From Acidimicrobiales bacterium (GTDB taxonomy: Bacteria > Actinomycetota > Acidimicrobiia > Acidimicrobiales > GCA-2861595), in assembly GCA_036262515.1 (NCBI GenBank), contig DATAIT010000072.1, positions 1 through 56,457 of the forward strand: DNA of 56,457 bases, read 5' to 3'. A program made the translations under genes and the position numbers. Under the pieces are notes generated by a model. The model ran no database searches and was not told where the DNA came from. It worked only from the letters and a program-made list of their open reading frames with translations. Position 1 is the first letter of the stretch. Each line of letters opens with the position of its first letter. This document shows, piece after piece, positions 49,839 through 56,457 of this stretch.

Positions 49839-50650
49839 CGACGCTCGCCCTCACCAAGCACCACGGCCTCGGAAACGACTTCCTCGTGCTGCTCGACATC
49901 GACGGCATCCACCCGGTGGGCGGGCGGCTGGCGCGCGCCCTGTGCGATCGTCACCGGGGCGTGGGAGCCGACGGGGTCATCCGGGTCACGGCCGGCACCG
50001 AGGGCGCGGACGTGACCATGCAGCTGCGCAACGCCGACGGGAGCCTGGCCGAGATGAGCGGCAACGGCATCCGGTGTCTGGCCCAGGCCGTCCAAGCGGC
50101 GGGGCTGGTCGACGGACTGAACCTCACGGTGGCCACGGCCGCCGGTGTCCGCCGGCTCACGCTGCGAGGCGGCGACGGCCCGTCGGTCATCCAGGTGAGC
50201 GTCGACATGGGCCCGGCCAAGGTGGGGCCCGAGGAGCCGCAGCCGACGCCGGACCGCGGCGTCCGGCCGGTCGACATGGGCAATCCCCACATCGTGGTGT
50301 GGGGACCGGCGTTCACCACCGACGACGTGCTCGGGATGGGGCCCCAGATCGAGGCGCACACGGCGGGCGGGGTCAACGTGGAGTTCGTCACCCTCGGGCC
50401 CGGTCCCGACGAGCTCACCATGCGGGTCTGGGAGCGAGGAGTGGGCGAGACGCAGGCATGCGGCACGGGCGCCTGCGCAGCGGTGGCGGCAGCCCACGAG
50501 TGGGGCCTGGTGGGAACGCGAGCCGTGGTCCACCAGCTCGGCGGCGACGCCGAGGTCGAGGTCCGGCCCGACACGGTGCTCCTCACCGGCCCGTCACAGT
50601 TGATCGCCCGCGTCGAGGTCGACGTCGACGACGGCGGGAGCCGGTCGTGA
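49835..50650 (+). CDS. dapF: Diaminopimelate epimerase
   Basis: Interconverts LL- and meso-diaminopimelate for lysine and peptidoglycan. The 271-residue protein has KHHGLGNDFLVLLD at the N-terminus and both catalytic cysteines: Cys81 in SGNGIRCLAQA and Cys209 in ETQACGTGAC. MGNPHIVVW is also present. It overlaps miaA by 4 nt and hflX by 4 nt (GTGA), so miaA-dapF-hflX form one operon. Confidence 0.95.
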   Translation: MTTLALTKHHGLGNDFLVLLDIDGIHPVGGRLARALCDRHRGVGADGVIRVTAGTEGADVTMQLRNADGSLAEMSGNGIRCLAQAVQAAGLVDGLNLTVATAAGVRRLTLRGGDGPSVIQVSVDMGPAKVGPEEPQPTPDRGVRPVDMGNPHIVVWGPAFTTDDVLGMGPQIEAHTAGGVNVEFVTLGPGPDELTMRVWERGVGETQACGTGACAAVAAAHEWGLVGTRAVVHQLGGDAEVEVRPDTVLLTGPSQLIARVEVDVDDGGSRS

Positions 50651-51906
50651 GCCTCATCGAGCGGTCCTTCCGGGAGAAGATCATCCTCGTCGGCATGGCG
50701 CGGAACGGGGCCGAGGTGGAGGAGGTCGAAGCCCATCTCGACGAGCTGGCCCTGCTGGTCGACACGGCCGGCGCCGACGTGGTGGGCCGCGTGGTCCAGC
50801 GGCGGGCCAACCCCGATCCGGCGACCTACATCGGCAAGGGCAAGGCCGAGGAGCTGCGCGAGCTGTCGCTGGCCGTCGACTCCGACACGGTGGTGTTCGA
50901 CGACGAGCTGTCACCCGCCCAGCACCGCAACCTCGAGAAGATCCTGGGCCGCACGGCCATCGACCGCACGGCGGTGATCCTCGACATCTTCGCCCAGAAC
51001 GCCCACACCCTGGAGGGCAAGGCCCAGGTCGAGCTGGCCCTCCTGCGCTACCGCCTGCCCCGCCTGAAGGGCAAGGGCACGGCCCTGTCGCAGCAGGGGG
51101 CCGGCATCGGCACGAGGGGCCCCGGCGAGACGAAGCTCGAGGTCGACCGCCGGCGCCTGCTCCGCCGCATGACCAAGCTCGAGCAGGAGCTCAAGGAGAT
51201 GGACAAGAACAGGCGCGTGCAGCGCAGCGCCCGCATGCGCAGCCGGGCCCGCACAGTGTCGCTGGTGGGCTACACCAACGCCGGGAAGTCCACCGTGCTG
51301 AACACGCTCACCGATGCCGGCGTCCTGGTGGAGAACCGGCTGTTCGCCACGCTCGACCCCCGCACCCGGCGCCTCGAGCTCCCGGGCGGCGAGGCGGTGC
51401 TGCTGTCCGACACCGTCGGCTTCGTGCGCAAGCTGCCCCACCAGCTGGTCCAGGCGTTCAAGTCGACGCTGGAGGTCGTGCGCGACGCAGATCTCCTCGT
51501 CCATGTCGTCGATTCGTCGGCGCCCGATCCCGGGGGACAGATCGAGGCGGTGCGGGCCGTGCTCGACGAGCTCGACGCCGACCGCGTTCCCGAGCTGCTG
51601 GCGTTCAACAAGGCCGACATCACCGACGAGGCCAAGCGACTGGCCGCCGAGCACCCCGGTTCCGTCGCCCTGTCGGCCGTCACGGGTGACGGAGTCGAGG
51701 ATCTGCTCGGCGCCATCGGTGACCGCCTCCGGGCCGCCGCCTCGGTCGTGGAGCTGCTCGTGCCGTTCGACCGCGGCGACGTGGTCGCCGCCCTCCACCG
51801 GGAGGGCGAGGTGCTCGACGAGGAGCACACCGACGCCGGCACCCGCATCCGGGTGCGGGTCGACCGGGCCGGCGCAGCCCGCTTTCCCGAGTTCCACGTG
51901 GCATGA
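50647..51906 (+). CDS. hflX: GTPase HflX
   Basis: Ribosome-associated GTPase that helps split stalled ribosomes. The 419-residue protein has the N-terminal HflX domain with ATYIGKGKAEEL, DELSPAQHRNLEK and RLKGKGTALSQQGAGIGTRG, a coiled linker, and the G domain: GYTNAGKST (near 208-216), SDTVGFVRKLP (G3) and AFNKADI (G4). A C-terminal ferredoxin-like domain ends VDRAGAARFPEF. A palindromic repeat starts 17 nt after the stop. Confidence 0.94.
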   Translation: MSLIERSFREKIILVGMARNGAEVEEVEAHLDELALLVDTAGADVVGRVVQRRANPDPATYIGKGKAEELRELSLAVDSDTVVFDDELSPAQHRNLEKILGRTAIDRTAVILDIFAQNAHTLEGKAQVELALLRYRLPRLKGKGTALSQQGAGIGTRGPGETKLEVDRRRLLRRMTKLEQELKEMDKNRRVQRSARMRSRARTVSLVGYTNAGKSTVLNTLTDAGVLVENRLFATLDPRTRRLELPGGEAVLLSDTVGFVRKLPHQLVQAFKSTLEVVRDADLLVHVVDSSAPDPGGQIEAVRAVLDELDADRVPELLAFNKADITDEAKRLAAEHPGSVALSAVTGDGVEDLLGAIGDRLRAAASVVELLVPFDRGDVVAALHREGEVLDEEHTDAGTRIRVRVDRAGAARFPEFHVA

Positions 51907-51923
51907 CGCCGCCCCCCGGGATC

Positions 51924-51973
51924 GTTCTGGCAGCCGAAACCGACCGGTGGCAGTCGGTTTCCGCTGCCAGAAC
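51924..51973. repeat. Dispersed palindromic element, copy 2
   Basis: A 50-nt palindrome between hflX and dapC. The outer arm GTTCTGGCAGC pairs with GCTGCCAGAAC over 11 bp. After one mismatch, GAAACCGAC pairs with GTCGGTTTC. The outer arms match copy 1 (4977-5024), while the centre differs. It ends 9 nt before the dapC ATG. Confidence 0.8.
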
Positions 51974-51982
51974 GGTGGGCTG

Positions 51983-53101
51983 ATGGCGGCGCAGCCGTTC
52001 GAGCCGCCGGTCTACCCGTACGAGCGGCTGCTCGGCGCCAAGGAGAAGGCCGACGCCCACCCCGGTGGTGCGGTGGATTTGTCCATCGGCACGCCCACCG
52101 ATCCGGCGCCGGCCGCCGTGGTGGCGGCGCTGTCGACGTCGGGCCAGGAGGCCGGGTACCCGTTCTCGGTCGGGAGCGCCCGCTACCGGGAGGCGGCGGC
52201 GGGCTGGATGGAGCGCCGGCTGGGCGTGCGCGTGGACCCGTCCGCCGTCTACGCGTGCGTCGGCACCAAGGAGTTCGTGTCGACCCTGCCCCAGTGGCTC
52301 CGCCTGCGCCGGCCCGATCGCGACATGGTCCTGCATCCGGCCGTGTCGTACCCGAGTTACGCGATGGGCGCCACCCTGGCCGGCTGCCGGGCCGTCGAGG
52401 TCCGCATGGACGACGGGTGGCGGCTCGACGTCGACGCCATCGACCCGGCCGACGCGGCGAGGGCGCTGTGCCTGTGGGTCAACAGCCCGGGCAACCCGGC
52501 CGGCCAGCTGGACGACCTGGCGGCCGCCGCCGAGTGGGGCCGGGCCCACGACGTCCCGGTGTTCAGTGACGAGTGCTACGTCGAGTACACGTGGGACGGT
52601 GCGCCCCGCACCATCCTGGCCGCCGGCACGGCCGGCGTGGTCGCCGTGCACTCGCTGTCCAAGCGCTCCAACGCGGCCGGCCTGCGGGCCGGCTTCTACA
52701 CCGGTGACGCCGAGCTCGTGCGCTACCTGTCCGAGGTGCGCAAGCACGTCGGGATGCTCGTCCCCGGACCGGTCCAGGCCGCCGCCGCCGTCGCCCTCGA
52801 CGACGACGACCACGTCGAGGTCCAGCGCGGGCGGTACCGGGAGCGGCTCGCCTACTTCCGCTCCGTCCTGGGGGGGATCGGCGTGGAGGCGGCGGCGCCG
52901 GGCGGCGGCTTCTACCTCTGGGCGGCCGCGCCCGACGGGGACGCGTGGGGCTTCACGGAGCGGTTGGCGGCCGAGGGAGGCTGCCTGGTGAGCCCCGGTG
53001 ACCTCTACGGCACGGCCGGCGCCGGTCACGTCCGGATCGCGCTGGTCCGCGACCTCGACCGCTTGGCGCTGGTCGCCGAGCGCATGGGCGTCACCCCCTG
53101 A
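51983..53101 (+). CDS. dapC: Succinyldiaminopimelate transaminase
   Basis: PLP-dependent class I/II aminotransferase of the succinylase lysine pathway. The 372-residue protein has VDLSIGTPTDPAP near the N-terminus, WVNSPGNPAGQLDD, FSDECYVEYTWDG, and the PLP Lys near residue 226 in VHSLSKRSNAAGLRAGF; GGGFYLWAA and GHVRIALV follow. These match actinobacterial DapC. Presence of dapD nearby (55907) supports the assignment over a generic aminotransferase. Confidence 0.88.
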   Translation: MAAQPFEPPVYPYERLLGAKEKADAHPGGAVDLSIGTPTDPAPAAVVAALSTSGQEAGYPFSVGSARYREAAAGWMERRLGVRVDPSAVYACVGTKEFVSTLPQWLRLRRPDRDMVLHPAVSYPSYAMGATLAGCRAVEVRMDDGWRLDVDAIDPADAARALCLWVNSPGNPAGQLDDLAAAAEWGRAHDVPVFSDECYVEYTWDGAPRTILAAGTAGVVAVHSLSKRSNAAGLRAGFYTGDAELVRYLSEVRKHVGMLVPGPVQAAAAVALDDDDHVEVQRGRYRERLAYFRSVLGGIGVEAAAPGGGFYLWAAAPDGDAWGFTERLAAEGGCLVSPGDLYGTAGAGHVRIALVRDLDRLALVAERMGVTP

Positions 53102-53106
53102 GTCGG

Positions 53107-53742
53107 GTGCTCGTGCCCCGGGAGGAGGTGCCGTTCGAGGACTGGGTGGTGGCGGTGTTCGACCCGGCCGAACAGGACCCGTGGCCACCCCCGGCCCAGG
53201 ACCTGGCCCATCTCACGCGCCTGTTCGGCGATCCCGTGAGCGCCCTCGACGGCCTCAGCGACGACGAGATCGGCATCGGCCTGTGGAGCATCCTCGACTC
53301 CGGCGGCGCTGGCACGGTGCTCGCCCTGAACGACGAGGACCTCCCTCTCGCCCACCGGATCACCTGCATCGAGCTCATCCCGAACCTGTACCGCCAGCTG
53401 TTCGTGCCCCGCTGCCGGGAACGGTTGGGCCACCTGTCCGAGCAGGGCGGCCGGCTGGAGATGGCGTGCTACATGTTCTGGGACGTCGCCTGCTTCGGCG
53501 GACCGCCGGGGACCCGAGAGGGCAACCTGCTGGAGGACGCCGTCCTCGATGTGCTCGAGGAGGTGCTGCGGATGGAGCACGCGGCCTGCCAGGAGAGCGC
53601 CATCCACGGGCTCGGCCACCGGATCGGCCGTCACCCGGACCGGGCGCCCCGCATCCTCGACCAATGGCTGCGCCGCGGCCCGGTGCGCGACGACCGCCTC
53701 CGGCTGTACGCGCAGAGCGCCCGAACCGGTTGCATCCAGTGA
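53107..53742 (+). CDS. Uncharacterised helical protein
   Basis: A 211-residue soluble protein of mostly alpha-helical pattern that I do not recognise. It has no signal peptide or TM segment. Notable stretches are LPLAHRITCIELIPNLYRQL, RLEMACYMFWDVACFGG, and LRMEHAACQESAIHGLGHRIG, with several Cys and His residues. A HEAT-like arrangement is conceivable. Start codons are GTG at 53107 or 53113, 5 or 11 nt after the dapC stop, so it is probably co-transcribed with dapC. Confidence 0.72.
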   Translation: MLVPREEVPFEDWVVAVFDPAEQDPWPPPAQDLAHLTRLFGDPVSALDGLSDDEIGIGLWSILDSGGAGTVLALNDEDLPLAHRITCIELIPNLYRQLFVPRCRERLGHLSEQGGRLEMACYMFWDVACFGGPPGTREGNLLEDAVLDVLEEVLRMEHAACQESAIHGLGHRIGRHPDRAPRILDQWLRRGPVRDDRLRLYAQSARTGCIQ

Positions 53743-53777
53743 GCCGACGGCGATTCCGGCAACCCGGTCGGGCTGCC

Positions 53778-53783
53778 TAGGCT
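53778..53783 (+). promoter_or_regulatory. -10 element TAGGCT of the LLM gene (leaderless)
   Basis: TAGGCT is 6 nt before the ATG at 53790. Confidence 0.52.
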
Positions 53784-53789
53784 CCACGC

Positions 53790-54623
53790 ATGCGCCTGGG
53801 ACTGGAGACGGATCAGCACCGCGTCGAATGGCCGGACCTGTTGGCCCGTGTGCGCTTCGCCGAGGACGCCGGGTTCGACGGCGCGTGGATCTTCGACCAC
53901 TTCAAGGCGCTGTACGGCGAGGGGCCGGGCCCTTGCCTGGAAGGATGGACGCTGCTGGCCGCGCTGGCGGCCGCCACCACGCGGGTCCGGCTGGGAACGC
54001 TCGTCACCGGCATCACCTACCGGCCCGCGTCACTGCTGGCGGCCGAAGCGGTCACCGTCGACCACGTGTCAGGGGGGCGCCTGGAGCTCGCCGTCGGCGC
54101 GGCATGGAACGAGCAGGAGCACCGCGAGCTGGGATTCCCGTTCCCGCCGGCGGCCGAGCGCATCGATCGCCTGGAGGAGGGCATCGAGGTCATCCGCCTG
54201 CTGATGACCGGTGAGCCGGCCACGTTCACGGGCCGGTACAACCAGCTGAAGGGAGCCGTCTTCCGGCCGTTGCCGGTCCAGCTGCCGCACCCGCCGCTGT
54301 GGATCGGCGGTTCGGGCGAGCAACGCATGCTGCCGCTCGTCGGCCGGGTGGCCGACGCATGGCACTGCTTCGCCCCGCCTCCCGTCTACGCCCGCAAGTG
54401 GTCGATCGTCGCCCAGCACGCCGAGAAGGCCGGGCGGGATCCCGAGACGATCCTCCGCTCGACCAACCTCTCCCTGTCCGAGCCGTGGGACCACGTGCGC
54501 CGGGTCGCCGACGCCCATCGCGCCAACGGCGTGGGATACCTGGTGTGCGGCTGGCCCTCGGAGGGGAAGGCTCGTCTGGACGAGTTCGTCGAGCACGTGA
54601 TGCCCGAGCTGGCGGCGGACTGA
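53790..54623 (+). CDS. Luciferase-like (LLM) F420-dependent oxidoreductase
   Basis: A 277-residue TIM-barrel flavin/deazaflavin oxidoreductase. It has MRLGLETDQHRVEW, EDAGFDGAWIFDHFKAL, RVRLGTLVTGITYRPASLLA and DHVSGGRLELAVGAAWNEQEH, then PHPPLWIGGSGEQRMLPL. These are typical of the F420-using branch of the family, common in actinobacteria. The substrate is unknown. It has its own leaderless promoter. Confidence 0.9.
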   Translation: MRLGLETDQHRVEWPDLLARVRFAEDAGFDGAWIFDHFKALYGEGPGPCLEGWTLLAALAAATTRVRLGTLVTGITYRPASLLAAEAVTVDHVSGGRLELAVGAAWNEQEHRELGFPFPPAAERIDRLEEGIEVIRLLMTGEPATFTGRYNQLKGAVFRPLPVQLPHPPLWIGGSGEQRMLPLVGRVADAWHCFAPPPVYARKWSIVAQHAEKAGRDPETILRSTNLSLSEPWDHVRRVADAHRANGVGYLVCGWPSEGKARLDEFVEHVMPELAAD

Positions 54624-54642
54624 CCGGACGCTCCCGTCGCCG

Positions 54643-55284
54643 TCAGGGGGCGGACGCCCGCCGGAAGGCGGCCCACGTTCCCCACCCGGCGGAGGAGTGC
54701 ACGCCGTCCCACCCGCCGGGCAGGGCCGCCTCGACGTCGGAGGCGGACAGGTGGATGGGCGTGGCGTCCCCCAGGGTGTTGACCCACAGCAACACACCGT
54801 GCGGTACCAGGACGCGAGCCACCTCGTGCGGGAAGAGGAACATGTTGACCAGCGCCACGACGGCGGCCGTTCCGGCTGCAACGGGAAGGGCCGACGCGTC
54901 GGCCCGCACGCGCATGGTTCGGGTCGGTGCGTGTGCCAGCATCCCGGCGGACAGGTCGACGGCCACCAGCGGCGACAGGTGCTCGGCCAGGCGGGAGGTC
55001 ACCACGCCGGTGCCCGACCCGACCTCGAGGCTGGTGCCGGCCGGGAAGGGGCCGCCGCGTGCGAGCGCGTCGTCGACCGCTTCGAAGCGTCCCGCCGAGG
55101 GGCGCTCGTTCCAGCCGGGGGCCAGGTCGTCGAACAGGGCGGCCACCCGTGCGGCTCGCTCGGGGAACCAACCGCCGGGCTCGAAGGCGACCTGCCGGGT
55201 CACCTCCCGGATGGGCCGCCGGTCGTCGGCCAGGTCCGGTCGGCCGGGGTCGGCCGGGACCAGCCGGGGGAGCGGGCGGAGCAC
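54643..55284 (-). CDS. Class I SAM-dependent methyltransferase
   Basis: A 213-residue methyltransferase with motif I SLEVGSGTGVVTSRL (near residue 83), VAVDLSAGMLAHAP (acidic end of strand 2) and RADASALPVAAGTAAVV. No substrate motif is recognised. The N-terminal GGWFPERAARVAALFDDLAPGWNER helix resembles methyltransferases of the UbiE/Methyltransf_11 type. The GTG at 55284 is chosen because further upstream the frame runs into the preceding gene. It follows the coiled-coil gene by 17 nt. Confidence 0.82.
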   Translation of the reverse strand: MLRPLPRLVPADPGRPDLADDRRPIREVTRQVAFEPGGWFPERAARVAALFDDLAPGWNERPSAGRFEAVDDALARGGPFPAGTSLEVGSGTGVVTSRLAEHLSPLVAVDLSAGMLAHAPTRTMRVRADASALPVAAGTAAVVALVNMFLFPHEVARVLVPHGVLLWVNTLGDATPIHLSASDVEAALPGGWDGVHSSAGWGTWAAFRRASAP

Positions 55285-55301
55285 GCTGTCGATTCCGTTC
55301 C

Positions 55302-55871
55302 TCAGCGGCGGAACTGGTCGCGCAGGCGGCCGAGGCGGTCGGTGAGCGTGCCGTCCGCGGACCGGGTCGCCGACGCCTCGATCGCGTGGGCCAGGGCGTC
55401 GACCCGCTGCGCCAGCCGGCGGACCTCGGCGTCGAGGTGGCGCACGGCGGCGGCGACCTCCGCCCCGCCGTCCGGGCCGGCCCCCGTCCTGGCACCGCCG
55501 TCCTGCGCCGCGATCCTCTCGGCGATCCCGGCGAGGGCCTCCTCGATCCGGTTGAGCCGGAGGTGAACGGCCTCGGCGGGCGACGGGCCGGGCCCGTCGA
55601 CGCCGCCCGGGCCGCCGGCTGCGTCGCTCGGGTGGTCGGCGCCGCCCGTCGGGCCGGGACGCACGGCGCCGAGCCGCTCGATGGTGTCGAGGACCCGCTC
55701 GTTGCCCTCGGTCACCGCCACCCACACGTCGTCGATCCGGCTCACGATGCTCCGGGCCGAGCGCACCTCCGGCCCGGCGGCGACCGAGGCGGACGGCGCA
55801 CGGCGCAGCAGCTCCTCGATGCGGTCGAGGCGGCGCGCCAGGTCGCCGGGGTCGTCGCGGTCGTCGGCCAC
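55302..55871 (-). CDS. Putative coiled-coil protein
   Basis: A 189-residue protein with three helical segments (DLARRLDRIEELLRR, LRLNRIEEALAGIAERI and LDAEVRRLAQRVDALAHAI) of heptad character. Gly/Pro-rich linkers separate them. No membrane segment is seen. Function is unknown. Two GTG starts are possible (55889, 55871); the inner one sits 7 nt after CATACT and is preferred. Confidence 0.65.
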   Translation of the reverse strand: MADDRDDPGDLARRLDRIEELLRRAPSASVAAGPEVRSARSIVSRIDDVWVAVTEGNERVLDTIERLGAVRPGPTGGADHPSDAAGGPGGVDGPGPSPAEAVHLRLNRIEEALAGIAERIAAQDGGARTGAGPDGGAEVAAAVRHLDAEVRRLAQRVDALAHAIEASATRSADGTLTDRLGRLRDQFRR

Positions 55872-55878
55872 GTGCCCG

Positions 55879-55884
55879 AGTATG
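55879..55884 (-). promoter_or_regulatory. -10 element CATACT of the coiled-coil gene (leaderless)
   Basis: Minus-strand CATACT lies 7 nt before the GTG at 55871. It is 9 bp from the divergent dapD -10 element, so the two promoters overlap back to back. Confidence 0.4.
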
Positions 55885-55893
55885 GCCACCCGG

Positions 55894-55899
55894 TAGCCT
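55894..55899 (+). promoter_or_regulatory. -10 element TAGCCT of dapD (leaderless)
   Basis: TAGCCT is 7 nt before the ATG at 55907, the same hexamer and spacing as ribF. Confidence 0.52.
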
Positions 55900-55906
55900 C
55901 GCCGCC

Positions 55907-56457
55907 ATGGCCGATCTGCAAGCCGCCATCGAAGACCTCTGGGACCGCAGAGCCGATCTCCAGCCGGGCAACGCCGATGCGCTCGAGCCGGTGCGGGAGG
56001 CCATCGGCCTGCTCGACTCCGGTCAGGTGCGGGTCGCCGAGGTCGACGCCTCCGGTGAGGTCACGGTCCACATCTGGCTGAAGCAGGCGATCCTGCTGCT
56101 GTTCAAGCTGTCGGCCATGACCACGACGGAGCTCGGTCCCTTCGAGTTCGCCGACAAGATCCCGCTCAAGCGGGGCTACGAGTCGGCCGGCGTGCGGGTG
56201 GTGCCGGGCGCGTCCGCCCGCTGGGGCTCGTTCCTCGAGCGCGGCGTGGTGATGATGCCGAGCTACGTCAACATCGGCGCCCGTGTCGGCGCCGGCACCA
56301 TGGTGGACACCTGGGCCACGGTGGGGTCCTGCGCCCAGGTGGGCGCCAACGTGCATCTCTCCGGGGGTGTGGGCGTGGGGGGCGTGCTGGAGCCGCCCCA
56401 GGCCGCCCCGGTGATGATCGGCGACGACGCCTTCATCGGCAGCCGCTGCATGATCGT
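55907..56457 (+). CDS. dapD: Tetrahydrodipicolinate N-succinyltransferase (3'-truncated by window edge)
   Basis: Succinylates tetrahydrodipicolinate in lysine synthesis. The 183 visible residues are open to the window end. They include an N-terminal helical domain (LQAAIEDLWDRRADLQ), VHIWLKQAILLLFKL, FADKIPLKRGYESAGVRVVP, and the start of a left-handed beta-helix with hexapeptide repeats (GVVMMPSYVNIGARVGAGTM, then IGDDAFIGSRCMI). This matches the E. coli-type DapD. The rest lies outside the window. Confidence 0.93.
   Translation, partial: MADLQAAIEDLWDRRADLQPGNADALEPVREAIGLLDSGQVRVAEVDASGEVTVHIWLKQAILLLFKLSAMTTTELGPFEFADKIPLKRGYESAGVRVVPGASARWGSFLERGVVMMPSYVNIGARVGAGTMVDTWATVGSCAQVGANVHLSGGVGVGGVLEPPQAAPVMIGDDAFIGSRCMI

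Noticed and set aside
1-56457. tRNA, rRNA, insertion sequences, phage genes or attachment sites
   Set aside because: None found: intergenic gaps are mostly under 200 bp and none contains a cloverleaf, transposase or flanking repeat.

Overview
The window is about 56 kb of very GC-rich DNA with strongly third-position-GC coding sequence, GTG and TTG starts and dense gene packing. It carries an F420-type luciferase-like oxidoreductase, a SpoVS-family protein, an ECF transporter of actinobacterial type and a secreted protein with the 'GYWLVA-DGGVFAFGDA' repeats common in deep-branching actinobacteria. I infer an actinomycete, most likely class Acidimicrobiia; this rests on gene content only. It looks like ordinary chromosome: no rRNA, tRNA, transposase, phage gene or CRISPR array was found.

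Layout. 1-6.0 kb: the translation/RNA cluster infB, DUF503, rbfA, DHH phosphoesterase, truB, ribF. 6.1-12.6 kb: a membrane protein, an ArfB-like release factor on the minus strand, rpsO, pnp, an M16 peptidase and dapB. 12.6-15.3 kb: two overlapping minus-strand VTT/DedA-like paralogs, divergent from a di-iron ferritin-like protein. 15.4-20.7 kb: dapA, rnj, a SHOCT protein and ftsK. 20.8-22.2 kb: a stand-alone domain resembling the propeptide of S53 peptidases, and a cupredoxin-like lipoprotein. 22.3-28.9 kb: the most interesting locus (next paragraph). 28.9-37.1 kb: accessory and housekeeping genes (thrB, queF, a zinc ribbon, a serine hydrolase, TetR + VOC, TauE/SafE, a TPR-LuxR regulator, SnoaL-like, dimeric alpha/beta-barrel and Nfu-N proteins). 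37.2-46.1 kb: rimO, pgsA, cinA, thpR, an intein-containing recA behind a LexA box, spoVS and a GGDEF-EAL protein. 46.2-56.4 kb: a [NiFe]-hydrogenase small subunit without a large subunit, then miaB, miaA, dapF, hflX, dapC, an unknown protein, an LLM oxidoreductase, a methyltransferase, a coiled-coil protein and the start of dapD.

The 22.3-28.9 kb locus. A cobalamin riboswitch lies on the minus strand (about 25205-25070) behind a promoter. It leads a secreted alpha/alpha-barrel protein of the prenyltransferase/squalene-cyclase fold with C-terminal beta repeats, followed by a surface-anchored protein with a DUF4430-like domain. Divergently, on the plus strand, lies an ECF transporter: EcfT, a fused double ABC ATPase, and an S component resembling CblT. 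An alpha6/alpha6 barrel plus a DUF4430-type beta domain is the architecture of animal intrinsic factor and transcobalamin. I therefore propose a B12-regulated, extracellular transcobalamin-like corrinoid capture system feeding an ECF importer. The riboswitch and gene types are read from sequence; the ligand and the joint function are inference.

Other cross-window themes. (i) A TANNNT-like -10 element sits 5-9 nt upstream of the start codon of at least 17 genes, implying extensive leaderless transcription. (ii) Two copies of a ~50-nt palindrome occur 16-17 nt after the stop codons of truB and hflX. (iii) Lysine/diaminopimelate genes are scattered (dapB, dapA, dapF, dapC, dapD) and together indicate the succinylase route.
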